Positions 8,108 to 15,739 are shown, numbered from the stretch's first letter. The stretch: 17,529 nucleotides of DNA from JALQXV01 sp051005235 (GCA_051005235.1 JBPCJO010000094.1:1-17529); one strand, 5' to 3'. Notes: generated by a model from the sequence alone, not told the origin. Made by a program: numbers and translations.

Positions 8108-9324
8108 CGTTTATTATCCACCTCTGTAAGATTCGGTAGCTTGTCGAGTAATAATGCCGAACCAAACCAAGACCAGTTGTCGTCGTAATAACTCAGTGGC
8201 TGCTTAAGTTTTTGGGTATCTGGGCTATACAGTGTGATCAGTTTGGCTTTATATATTTCTTCGGCAATGCCCGGATCTATAACGCTAAAATAGCCAATGG
8301 TTGCCCCGTAAGTCGCTGGCGAATCATAGTCGACGAGAGCTGTTCCATCGTGGCTATAGCTCGAAAATATTTTCTTATTGTTATGCCACTGGTCTTTTAA
8401 ATAACCAAAATTGGCGAGTACTGCCTTGGCGCGTGGATCTTTATGCCACTGCCAGTCGAGCGCCAGGCGCCACGGTGTCCGGATAGCGTCGTAACTGAAC
8501 CTGGTAGTTAAATCTTTGTTGGCTGGCGCGCTTATAGCGCCAGTGACACGATCGATGCTTACCCAATCAGGCGGCAGGCCAGCTGTGCCAGAGGCGTCCA
8601 GCTTGCTTTGGCTGATTTCGGTAAGCAGTACGTATGAATTATCGGCTAAAGCCTGCCAGTCGTGTTTTTTGTCGACATTTGCAAAAACCTTGTAGGCATA
8701 AGGTGCAAAATAAGACGGGTTAACGATTATTTCTTTTGGGTTTTTTCGCTCCAGATCGTTTGCTGCCAGCACCGGCTTGCCGTTAATTATAACGACTTCT
8801 TTTTCCCACATGGCTGATATGAGGGGCAGGGCGTCATATAAATATTTATCTTGTTGCCAGCGGGAGTAGGCCATAAGTAGGCTTAGGGCAATGTCGGAAT
8901 CTCCGTCGGTAGCAGTATTTTGGCCACCGACCGTGTCTTGTATACCGTAGGTTCCATCGGGTAGTTGGCCGAACTTCCAGGACAGTAAAAAGTCGTCGCG
9001 TTGCAGATTATCTTTCGTCCACTGCCAACTTTCATCAAATGTTTTTTGGTCGTCAACCCAAACTGCTCGTAGCATGGTATAACTTTGGCCTTCTGAGGTA
9101 GAGATATTGTTTTGTTGCTTATCAAGCGTCCGGTTGGTGCCCGGTTCAATGTAGTTACTTTTATAATCACTCCAAAGCTCTAGCAGCATCTGGTTGTTGG
9201 CGTAAACCAAGGGTTCGTCTTTTTTTTCGCTGTCACGGTAAAAGACGGCAGCAATAACACCGATACTGCTTAAAAATACAGCGACCGCGACAAAAATTAG
9301 AATTGGACGCTTGAATTTACGCAT
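8104..9324 (-). CDS. GH8 family endo-glucanase, membrane-anchored (BcsZ-like)
   Basis: A glycoside hydrolase family 8 protein, the family of BcsZ cellulase, lichenases and chitosanases. Numbered from the ATG at 9324 (406 residues), it has a basic start and a hydrophobic segment (~7-28) that anchors or exports it. Motifs that follow are TSEGQSY with the putative acid Glu78; ATDGDSD...YSRW at 138-156, which fits the GH8 PROSITE signature; NPSYFAPYAY near 202; and FSYDAIRTPWRL with the likely base Asp279. The ATG overlaps the stop of the upstream GT2 gene by 8 nt (ATGCGTAA), a typical coupling arrangement. A GTG 24 nt upstream (9348) is an alternative start without a Shine-Dalgarno sequence. Next to a BcsA-like synthase it most likely trims or releases the polymer outside the membrane, although degradation of foreign glucan is possible. 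Confidence 0.9.
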   Translation of the reverse strand: MRKFKRPILIFVAVAVFLSSIGVIAAVFYRDSEKKDEPLVYANNQMLLELWSDYKSNYIEPGTNRTLDKQQNNISTSEGQSYTMLRAVWVDDQKTFDESWQWTKDNLQRDDFLLSWKFGQLPDGTYGIQDTVGGQNTATDGDSDIALSLLMAYSRWQQDKYLYDALPLISAMWEKEVVIINGKPVLAANDLERKNPKEIIVNPSYFAPYAYKVFANVDKKHDWQALADNSYVLLTEISQSKLDASGTAGLPPDWVSIDRVTGAISAPANKDLTTRFSYDAIRTPWRLALDWQWHKDPRAKAVLANFGYLKDQWHNNKKIFSSYSHDGTALVDYDSPATYGATIGYFSVIDPGIAEEIYKAKLITLYSPDTQKLKQPLSYYDDNWSWFGSALLLDKLPNLTEVDNKR

Positions 9325-10573
9325 TGGTTGAGGGTTTGGACAGGGCACGTGCGGCTACTACAATTGAGCCAAGCATAGTAGAAGCAGCCAGTGGTAAAAT
9401 AATAGAGTTGTTGAATTGTTTGGCAGAAGCCTGGGTATATGTCGGCAAACTACTGGCAGACGCTAAAGATGGATACGTGGTTGCGCCAGGTTGTGACACT
9501 GCCCCCGCTACCAGAGAAGGCTGACTTGAGCTAACTGGATCTGGGGGTGCGGAGGCGATGGTAGCAGGAGGTTGTGGTTGTGGCGACAAGCTGGTTGACT
9601 CGCTTGAGCTAACGGGTGTTGTCGTCTGCTCGTTGCTGATGGGCTGCTCGTTGGCGATGGGCTGCGGGGCAGTGGTGGGTGAGCTGGCCTGGGGTTGTGC
9701 GGGAAAAACGCGTTGCTGAACCAGTTCGAGAGGTCTATCTACTAACGGTAGCTGTAGCGCACTTGCTTGTGCGGGCAAAGACAGCACCAGGGCCGCGAGC
9801 AATCCCATAACTGGAATTAATAATATTCCTGAGACCCGTTCGGCTATTCGCAGGTTCATACGATAGGCTTGTTTGACCTTACTCGAAGAAGAAGTAAACC
9901 GTAGTTTTAGAGAGGCCTTGGCAAGCTCAAACGTTAATTTAAAGACCCGCACCTTGCTTTCTCCGCTGTGACGGCTCGAGAATGGAATCGTGTAACTAAG
10001 AATTTTAAAGTTATTCTCGAGCGCCCGAACAATAAATTCTAAATCAAAGCTCCAGGGCGTAGGGTTTAATGAAGATTGCTCAATAACCCTTTTCTTGAAT
10101 AACTTTAAGCCGGACTGGGTATCGTAGTCAAAACCGAACAACAAACGTATAAAGGCAAAGTTAAAAACCTTTGAAGAGAGCTGCCGTAACTGACTGGTTT
10201 CGTGATCTTCTCGATCTGTAATTACCAGGTCTACTTTGTTTTCGGTCATAAGCCTGTACATTGGTACAATTGCCTCTGGTGGATACTGTAGGTCGGCGTC
10301 TATCATACAGATGTTATTGTATTGAGCCATCTTAAAACCTTGCAACAATGAAAAGGCCTTACCCCTTGGTCCAACTTTTTTAGCGACCGATACAGGATAG
10401 GAATCGGTTAGCTTATCGATTACATTAGTGGTTCCGTCTATGGAGTGGTCGTCTACGAAAATAATTTCATACAGTAGACCGCTACCTTTAAAGGACGCAG
10501 CGATACGCCTTACCAGCAAGGGCACGTTGTTAGCTTCATTCAGCGTAGGAACAACTATAGATATGGCGTTCAT
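9317..10573 (-). CDS. GtrB/Dpm-like GT2 with extracellular Pro/Ser/Thr-rich loop
   Basis: Residues 1-~230 are a GT-A fold GT2 of the dolichol-phosphate-mannose synthase/GtrB group: SIVVPTLNEAN at the start, FVDDHSIDGT with Asp41/42, IDADLQYPPE with Asp92/Asp94 (metal/nucleotide-sugar DxD), and SGLKLFKK. It should make a polyprenyl-phosphate sugar on the cytoplasmic face. GtrB proteins end in two membrane helices. Here helices at ~248-269 and ~390-411 are separated by ~120 residues rich in Pro, Ser, Thr and Gln, predicted to lie outside the cell. The first helix ends in LPAQASA, which looks like a signal-peptidase site, so the loop might be released. I place the start at the ATG at 10573 because GGGAG precedes it by 5 nt; a TTG at 10585 would lie upstream of that ribosome site. 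First gene of the glycan operon. Confidence 0.87.
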   Translation of the reverse strand: MNAISIVVPTLNEANNVPLLVRRIAASFKGSGLLYEIIFVDDHSIDGTTNVIDKLTDSYPVSVAKKVGPRGKAFSLLQGFKMAQYNNICMIDADLQYPPEAIVPMYRLMTENKVDLVITDREDHETSQLRQLSSKVFNFAFIRLLFGFDYDTQSGLKLFKKRVIEQSSLNPTPWSFDLEFIVRALENNFKILSYTIPFSSRHSGESKVRVFKLTFELAKASLKLRFTSSSSKVKQAYRMNLRIAERVSGILLIPVMGLLAALVLSLPAQASALQLPLVDRPLELVQQRVFPAQPQASSPTTAPQPIANEQPISNEQTTTPVSSSESTSLSPQPQPPATIASAPPDPVSSSQPSLVAGAVSQPGATTYPSLASASSLPTYTQASAKQFNNSIILPLAASTMLGSIVVAARALSKPSTNA

Positions 10574-10577
10574 TATG

Positions 10578-10583
10578 TCTCCC
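10578..10583 (-). promoter_or_regulatory. Ribosome binding site that fixes the GtrB-like start
   Basis: On the minus strand GGGAGA lies immediately before ATAATG-type spacing, leaving 4-5 nt to the ATG at 10573. It selects that ATG over the in-frame TTG at 10585, which would place the Shine-Dalgarno sequence inside the coding region. Confidence 0.65.
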
Positions 10584-10601
10584 AATAAATACTTTATAAA
10601 G

Positions 10602-10622
10602 TTAACTATTACTTAACTATTA
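10602..10622. promoter_or_regulatory. 11-bp-spaced direct repeats, candidate operator of the glycan operon
   Basis: TTAACTATTA occurs twice, at 10602-10611 and 10613-10622, starts exactly 11 bp apart (one helical turn). A third, degraded copy may follow at 10624 (TTGTTAAA). Read on the minus strand, a TATAAA hexamer (10598 down to 10593) could be the -10 of the glycan operon. The repeats then cover the -35 area, where there is no good -35 hexamer. Direct hexamer repeats with 11-bp phasing are the usual binding pattern of OmpR/PhoB-family response regulators (for example TTAACA-N5-TTAACA for Bacillus PhoP). The regulator itself is not in the window, so this is inference from pattern and position. 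Confidence 0.45.
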
Positions 10623-10684
10623 TTTGTTAAATGATATACCAAAGGGTTGCCTGATCATGTTGGTTATTTCACAGTTTGTATTTA

Positions 10685-10713
10685 TTGCATTGTCACCAGA
10701 GGTCGTGTATAGT
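10685..10713 (+). promoter_or_regulatory. Candidate sigma-70 promoter of gyrB-gyrA
   Basis: TTGCAT (10685-10690), a 17-bp spacer, and TATAGT (10708-10713) form a plausible promoter with a moderate -35 and a good -10. Transcription would begin near 10720, giving a 5' UTR of about 54 nt that starts with the AGCTTT/AAAGCT hairpin. TTGTCA at 10690 is a better -35 hexamer but sits only 12 bp from the -10. Confidence 0.4.
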
Positions 10714-10724
10714 TATTGGTAACA

Positions 10725-10742
10725 AGCTTTGGCGGGAAAGCT
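10725..10742 (+). other. Hairpin at the 5' end of the predicted gyrB mRNA
   Basis: AGCTTT-GGCGGG-AAAGCT forms a perfect 6-bp stem with a 6-nt loop, only ~5 nt after the predicted transcription start and ~19 nt before the ribosome binding site. It may protect the 5' end of the message; there is no U-run, so it is not a terminator. Confidence 0.4.
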
Positions 10743-10761
10743 CTAAAGTACTGAGCAGAGA

Positions 10762-10767
10762 GAGGGG
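10762..10767 (+). promoter_or_regulatory. Ribosome binding site of gyrB (supports a TTG start)
   Basis: GAGGGG lies 6 nt before the TTG at 10774. No ATG is available between this site and the conserved N-terminal GyrB motifs, so it is the main support for the unusual TTG start. Confidence 0.6.
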
Positions 10768-10773
10768 AACATA

Positions 10774-12753
10774 TTGTCTGCGAAATCGTCCGATAAACAA
10801 AAAAACTATGATGCTGGTTCGATTCAGGTTCTTGAGGGGTTGGATCCGGTCCGTAAACGGCCGGGTATGTACATCGGTGGGACGGGTATCGAGGGGCTGC
10901 ACCACCTGGTGTGGGAAATTGTCGACAACGGTATCGACGAGGCGTTGGCTGGTCATGCTACACGTGTCGCGGTAACCATCCATGCCGATGGCAGCGTACA
11001 CGTTATAGACGACGGACGGGGCATTCCAACCGATTTACACCCCAAGACCGGCAAAAGCACGGTCGAGACGGTACTGACCGTCCTGCACGCCGGTGGTAAG
11101 TTTGACGGCGATAGTTATAAGGTGTCTGGCGGGCTGCACGGTGTCGGTGTCAGTGTGGTCAACGCGCTCTCGAGCAAATTGATCGTTCGTGTTCACCGTG
11201 GCGGCAAGTTATATGAGCAGACGTATGCTAAGGGAATTCCGGCGGCCGACCTTAAAATGATTGGTAAAACTGATCATACCGGTACCGAGATTACCTTTTG
11301 GCCCGATGAATCGATTTTTGAATCGACCAAGTTTAACTACGAAACGGTGCTCGACCGCTTGCGCCACGCGGCCTATCTGACAAAAGGTATCCGAACTTCA
11401 CTGGTAGACGAGCGCGCCGGCAAGCAGTACGCTTTTTACTTTGAAGGTGGCATTAAATCGTATGTTAAACACCTTAATATGGGCAAAGATGTTGTAGACG
11501 ATGATGTGTTCTACGTCGACAAAAAAGTCGATGACGTCCAGGTAGAAATTGCGATTCAGTACGCCGAAACCTACACCGATACGGTAAAGGCGTTTGCCAA
11601 CAACGTCTATAACCCCGACGGCGGTACGCATATGACCGGCTTTCGGGCGGCCTTAACGCGTATTGTTAACGACTATGCCCGCAAAAACGGCCTCCTCAAA
11701 GAAAAAGAAGAGAACCTGACCGGCGAAGATTGCCGCGAAGGGTTAACCTCTGTTATTTTGGTTAAATTGCCCGATCCGCAGTTTGAGGGGCAGACCAAGA
11801 ACAAGCTCGGTAACCCCGAAACCCGTGGCCATGTTGAATCTGTTTTGTCGGAGAACCTGAATTATTATTTAGAGGAGCATCCGGCCGTTGCCCGCAAGAT
11901 TATTGGTAAAGCACTCCTGGCGGCCCGGGCCCGTAAGGCGGCTCGCGCGGCGCGAGACAACATCATTCGTAAAGGCGTACTCGAAGGCGCAAGTATGCCC
12001 GGTAAACTGGCAGACTGCTCTAATAAAGATCCAAAAGAATCAGAAATTTACCTGGTTGAGGGAGATTCAGCCGGTGGTTCTGCTAAATCGGGCCGCGACA
12101 GCAAGTCGCAGGCCATTTTGCCTTTGCGGGGTAAAGTCTTGAACGTCGAGCGGGCCCGGCTAGATAAAATGCTGGGCAACAACGAAATCGTCAGTTTAAT
12201 TAAGGCGTTGGGCGTCGGTATCGAAGACTCTTTTGACCTGCGTGGCCTCCGTTACGACCGCATCATTATCATGACCGATGCCGACGTCGACGGCTCGCAC
12301 ATTAGTACGCTGCTTTTGACGTTCTTCTTCCGTTACCTCAAGCCGGTGGTAGACGGCGGGCATCTGTACCTTGCCAAACCGCCCTTGTTTGAGCTGGTAA
12401 AACAAGGTAAAAAAGCCAACACCTTTATTTATGACGAGGCGGAGCTAGAAGTTGTGCTAGATGCCGAGATTGCCCGCCGTATGGCTGAGGGCAGTAAAGT
12501 CAATGCCGCCGACGAGCGCTACCGCCAAGCCGGTTTTAGCGAACAAAAGCGCTATAAGGGACTCGGCGAAATGGACGCCGAACAACTGTTCGAAACGACC
12601 ATGAACCCCGAAAAGCGGGTCTTGATCCAGGTAAAAGTAGAAGACAGCGAAAAAGCTGACGCCATTTTTAACAAGCTGATGGGCAGCGAAGTTGAGCCAC
12701 GTAAGAACTTTATTACGACCCATGCGAAATTTGTAAAGGACTTGGATATCTAA
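10774..12753 (+). CDS. gyrB: DNA gyrase subunit B
   Basis: The ATPase subunit of DNA gyrase, which introduces negative supercoils together with GyrA. The GHKL ATPase domain comes first: VLEGLDPVRKRPGMYIG (~19-35), HLVWEIVDNGIDEALAG with catalytic Glu48 and Asn52, DDGRGIP (~79-85), and GGLHGVG (~119-125). The TOPRIM domain carries EGDSAGG (Glu429 onward), QAILPLRGKVLNVE, and the metal-binding TDADVDGSHI (Asp502/504/506). It ends in the familiar FVKDLDI. At 659 residues it is the short form without the extra insert of the ~804-residue E. coli protein. The position-equivalent of Ser in the usual DNSIDEALAG motif is Gly here. Translation starts at TTG with GAGGGG 6 nt upstream. It is followed after 110 nt by gyrA in the same direction, a standard gyrBA pair. 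Confidence 0.97.
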   Translation: MSAKSSDKQKNYDAGSIQVLEGLDPVRKRPGMYIGGTGIEGLHHLVWEIVDNGIDEALAGHATRVAVTIHADGSVHVIDDGRGIPTDLHPKTGKSTVETVLTVLHAGGKFDGDSYKVSGGLHGVGVSVVNALSSKLIVRVHRGGKLYEQTYAKGIPAADLKMIGKTDHTGTEITFWPDESIFESTKFNYETVLDRLRHAAYLTKGIRTSLVDERAGKQYAFYFEGGIKSYVKHLNMGKDVVDDDVFYVDKKVDDVQVEIAIQYAETYTDTVKAFANNVYNPDGGTHMTGFRAALTRIVNDYARKNGLLKEKEENLTGEDCREGLTSVILVKLPDPQFEGQTKNKLGNPETRGHVESVLSENLNYYLEEHPAVARKIIGKALLAARARKAARAARDNIIRKGVLEGASMPGKLADCSNKDPKESEIYLVEGDSAGGSAKSGRDSKSQAILPLRGKVLNVERARLDKMLGNNEIVSLIKALGVGIEDSFDLRGLRYDRIIIMTDADVDGSHISTLLLTFFFRYLKPVVDGGHLYLAKPPLFELVKQGKKANTFIYDEAELEVVLDAEIARRMAEGSKVNAADERYRQAGFSEQKRYKGLGEMDAEQLFETTMNPEKRVLIQVKVEDSEKADAIFNKLMGSEVEPRKNFITTHAKFVKDLDI

Positions 12754-12849
12754 CCCTATGAGCCAAACACTTCTTTTTTATCAACTAGGCGTTTTGAACC
12801 AACCTGTCCATAACGGTTCACATTACATAGTGTCTCGATCGAATACGTT

Positions 12850-12855
12850 AGGAGG
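12850..12855 (+). promoter_or_regulatory. Consensus Shine-Dalgarno sequence of gyrA
   Basis: A full AGGAGG is placed 8 nt before the gyrA ATG at 12864 and fixes that start. The rest of the 110-nt gyrB-gyrA spacer holds a T-run (12772-12777) without a preceding hairpin, and a GAACC/GGTTC inverted repeat around 12796-12819. I see no convincing separate promoter or terminator. Confidence 0.75.
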
Positions 12856-12863
12856 CAAATAAA

Positions 12864-15416
12864 ATGGCAACCGACGATTTAAATGACGCGATACAAGAGC
12901 CGCGAATAGAGAACCAGCCACAGTTTACTCATTCGCGAAGCGTCGAGAACCGCACTGTTGAGAACGTTATGGAAGACAGTTACCTCCGTTATTCAATGAG
13001 TGTGATTGTCGAACGGGCGCTCCCGGACGTGCGCGATGGCCTCAAGCCGGTACACCGACGTATTTTGTACAGTATGAACGAGCAGGGGCTGCGTAGCAGC
13101 GCCCGTCATAGTAAGAGCGCCAACGTGGTTGGGCAGGTGATGGGTCGCTACCACCCACACGGCGACTCCTCGATTTATGACGCTTTGGTTCGTATGGCAC
13201 AGTCGTGGTCTATGCGGTACATGCTGGTTAACGGCCAAGGTAACTTTGGCTCGATGGATGGTGATCCGCCGGCTGCCATGCGTTATACCGAGTCTAAAAT
13301 GCAGCGTTTGGCCGACGAAATCTTGTCGGATATCGACAAAGACACCGTCAACTTCCGTGATACCTATGATGGTACCCGCCAAGAACCCGAAGTATTGCCA
13401 GCTAAAATCCCCAATCTGCTTTTAAACGGTCAAATTGGTATTGCCGTCGGTATGGCAACCAGTATTCCGCCGCACAACTTAACCGAGCTAATCGACGCTA
13501 CAATCGAGCAAATTGATAATCCCGAAGCCACGCTGGACGACCTGTTGCAGCACGTTAAAGGCCCCGACTTTCCAACCGGCGGTATTATTTATGGCCAAGC
13601 GTCACTCCGAACGGCGTATGCAACCGGCCGCGGCGGCATAGTCGTCCGTGGTGTCGCCGAAATCGTCGAGACTGGGAAGTTGCAACAAATTATTATTACC
13701 GAGATCCCGTATGCGCTTAATAAAGAGAGTTTGATCATTAAAATCGCCGATTTAGTGAACACAAAACGGATCACCGGCGTCCGCGATATCCGTGACGAAA
13801 GTGCCCGCGGCAACGTCCGGATCGTCATCGACCTCAAGAAAGACGCCTATCCTAAAAAGTTGCTCAACCAATTGTATAAGCTGACGCCGCTACAAACGGC
13901 CTTTCACTTTAACATGATGGCGCTAGTCGATGGCTTGCAGCCACGGGTGCTGGGGCTCCAGGATATTATTCAGGAGCACATTAAGCACCGGCGTGTTGTT
14001 GTTCGCCGCCGGACTGAGTATGAGCTGCGCAAAGCGCTTGAGCGCGCCCATGTATTAGAAGGTCTCAAGATCGCCCTCGACCATATCGACCAAGTGATCG
14101 CGATTATCCGTGCCAGCGGCACCACCGACGAGGCCCAAGAAAACTTGATGGCCAAGTTTAAGCTGAGCGAGATCCAAGCCAAAGCTATTTTGGCGATGCA
14201 ACTGCGGACGCTGGCTGGCCTGGAGCGCCAAAAGATCGAAGATGAGCTGGCTGAACTCGTGAAGTTGATTAGTAAACTCGAAAGTATTTTGGCCGACGAG
14301 AAGAAGATTTTAAAGATTATCCGCGACGAATTCTTAGAAATTAAAAAGCAGTATGGTGACGAGCGTCGCACCCAAGTTATTGTTCACGAGCTTGGTAAAA
14401 TGAGCGACGAAGACTTAGTTCCGGACGAACAAGTCGTTGTAACGCTTACATCGGCAAATTACATTAAACGGAGTCCGGTAGGTGATTATCGGAAGCAACA
14501 TCGTGGTGGTAAGGGTAAGCGCGGCATGACCACCCGCGAAGAAGATGTCATCGAACACGTTGTAAATGCGTCAACACATGACTTCTTATTATTCTTTACA
14601 AACAAAGGCCGCGTCTTCCGTTTGAAGACCTACGAGCTGCCGGCAACCAACCTAAATGCCAAGGGCGTAGCTATTGTGAACTTGTTGCAATTGCAACCCG
14701 AAGAAACGGTCAGCGCCGTGATTAACATCAGCAAACAATCGGCTGCCGCCAACTTAATTATGTGTACCGTCCGTGGCGTGGTTAAGAAGACGCCGTTTGA
14801 GCAGTACGCTAACGTACGCAGCTCCGGCTTGATCGCTATTAACCTCGATGACGGCGATGAACTTAAGTGGATCCGCATGACGTCCGGCGAGAACGAGGTC
14901 GTCATCTCGACCGCTGGTGGCCAAGCAATCCGCTTCCACGAGTCAGACGCCCGCCCGATGGGTCGTGTCTCGCGCGGTGTCCGCGGCATCCGCCTGCGTG
15001 CCGACGACCATGTAATTGGCATGGATATCGTCGAAGAAGGCTCCAGTATCTTCGTGATTAGCGAATCCGGTTATGGCAAGCGCACCAAAGTAGCCCAATT
15101 TACGGCTCACAAGCGCGGTGGCGTCGGTATTCGCTCGGCAGTGGTAAATACCAAGACCGGCCGCCTAATCGGCGTTAAGGCGCTGTCTGGAGACGATCAC
15201 CAAGAAGTTATCCTGATTTCTAGCTCTGGCCAGACCATCCGCTTAGGTCTTAAAGATATTCCGTCGTTAAGTCGAGCAACCCAAGGCGTCCGCATTATGC
15301 GGCTGAACGGCGTTGACAAGGTAGTCTCACTGGCCTTGGTGGATAAATCCGAAGAAGCCGACGAAGAACCCGAAGACTCTGTCGAAGACGGCGTCGTCAT
15401 CGAACCGATTACATAG
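12864..15416 (+). CDS. gyrA: DNA gyrase subunit A
   Basis: The DNA-cleaving and wrapping subunit of gyrase, 850 residues (E. coli 875). The breakage-reunion domain has LRYSMSVIVERALPDVRDGLKPVHRRIL near residues 41-68, HPHGDSSIYDALVRMAQ (97-113) and the catalytic Tyr141 in AMRYTE. A coiled-coil segment rich in Glu/Lys/Leu follows (~390-500). The C-terminal beta-pinwheel begins around residue 530 and carries the GyrA box as QHRGGKG (545-551; consensus QRRGGKG), which marks it as gyrase and not topoisomerase IV ParC. The protein ends in an acidic tail (SEEADEEPED). In the quinolone-resistance region the equivalents of E. coli Ser83 and Asp87 are Ser102 and Asp106, the susceptible-type residues. 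It starts at ATG after AGGAGG. Downstream is a TTTTTT run directly after the stop but no clear hairpin. Confidence 0.97.
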   Translation: MATDDLNDAIQEPRIENQPQFTHSRSVENRTVENVMEDSYLRYSMSVIVERALPDVRDGLKPVHRRILYSMNEQGLRSSARHSKSANVVGQVMGRYHPHGDSSIYDALVRMAQSWSMRYMLVNGQGNFGSMDGDPPAAMRYTESKMQRLADEILSDIDKDTVNFRDTYDGTRQEPEVLPAKIPNLLLNGQIGIAVGMATSIPPHNLTELIDATIEQIDNPEATLDDLLQHVKGPDFPTGGIIYGQASLRTAYATGRGGIVVRGVAEIVETGKLQQIIITEIPYALNKESLIIKIADLVNTKRITGVRDIRDESARGNVRIVIDLKKDAYPKKLLNQLYKLTPLQTAFHFNMMALVDGLQPRVLGLQDIIQEHIKHRRVVVRRRTEYELRKALERAHVLEGLKIALDHIDQVIAIIRASGTTDEAQENLMAKFKLSEIQAKAILAMQLRTLAGLERQKIEDELAELVKLISKLESILADEKKILKIIRDEFLEIKKQYGDERRTQVIVHELGKMSDEDLVPDEQVVVTLTSANYIKRSPVGDYRKQHRGGKGKRGMTTREEDVIEHVVNASTHDFLLFFTNKGRVFRLKTYELPATNLNAKGVAIVNLLQLQPEETVSAVINISKQSAAANLIMCTVRGVVKKTPFEQYANVRSSGLIAINLDDGDELKWIRMTSGENEVVISTAGGQAIRFHESDARPMGRVSRGVRGIRLRADDHVIGMDIVEEGSSIFVISESGYGKRTKVAQFTAHKRGGVGIRSAVVNTKTGRLIGVKALSGDDHQEVILISSSGQTIRLGLKDIPSLSRATQGVRIMRLNGVDKVVSLALVDKSEEADEEPEDSVEDGVVIEPIT

Positions 15417-15435
15417 TTTTTTAGGGTTTCGTAAA

Positions 15436-15453
15436 TTTAATGCTGGTTTAATG
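15436..15453. repeat. TTTAATG direct repeat upstream of the RHH gene
   Basis: TTTAATG occurs at 15436-15442 and 15447-15453, starts 11 bp apart, 23 bp before the RHH start codon. Ribbon-helix-helix repressors commonly bind short repeats at their own promoters, so autoregulation is a reasonable guess; the sequence is too short and AT-rich to rule out chance. Confidence 0.3.
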
Positions 15454-15475
15454 TTTGTACGATAAATTAGGTCGT

Positions 15476-15739
15476 ATGGCATATAAACGAATAATAATCA
15501 CTCTTCCAGAAGATTTCTTGCGTGATCTAAACACTGCGGTAGCCGTTGATTACACTAAGCGGAGCGCCTATATCAGAGAGGCAATAGCTTTAAAAATGCG
15601 TCTTGAATCTACTATAGAGCAAGCAGTTACCGACAGGGGGTCAATGGAAGTCGTTGTGCGTTCATTACACGCAAAACGACTGTCGCGACGAGACATCAAT
15701 AAAGCTGGACCATCTACTTGGTCGCAAATTCAAGACTAA
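15476..15739 (+). CDS. Ribbon-helix-helix (CopG/Arc-type) DNA-binding protein
   Basis: An 87-residue protein with an N-terminal ribbon-helix-helix fold: beta strand YKRIIITLP (3-11), helix A EDFLRDLNTAVAV, turn, and helix B RSAYIREAIALKMR (29-42). Such proteins bind DNA as dimers through the strand and act as repressors, antitoxins or plasmid partition regulators. The C-terminal ~45 residues are charged (RSLHAKRLSRRDINKAG), without a recognisable domain. I chose the ATG at 15476 because AGG lies ~5 nt upstream and the family starts close to the strand; a TTG at 15455 is the alternative. No toxin gene follows: an AAGGAG at 15753 is followed only by a 7-codon frame. A palindromic repeat cluster starts 57 bp downstream and is a possible target. 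Confidence 0.8.
   Translation: MAYKRIIITLPEDFLRDLNTAVAVDYTKRSAYIREAIALKMRLESTIEQAVTDRGSMEVVVRSLHAKRLSRRDINKAGPSTWSQIQD

Noticed and set aside
9325..9348. Upstream GTG start for the GH8 gene
   Set aside because: It has no ribosome site and increases the overlap with the preceding gene to 32 nt; the ATG at 9324 gives a typical 8-nt coupling overlap and a cleaner N-terminal anchor.
12769..12778. T-run after the gyrB stop as a terminator between gyrB and gyrA
   Set aside because: No hairpin in front of it, and the short spacer with a strong gyrA ribosome site is more consistent with read-through.
15414..15425. T-run directly after the gyrA stop as an intrinsic terminator
   Set aside because: No stable GC-rich hairpin precedes it; only 3-4 bp stems can be drawn in the last gyrA codons.
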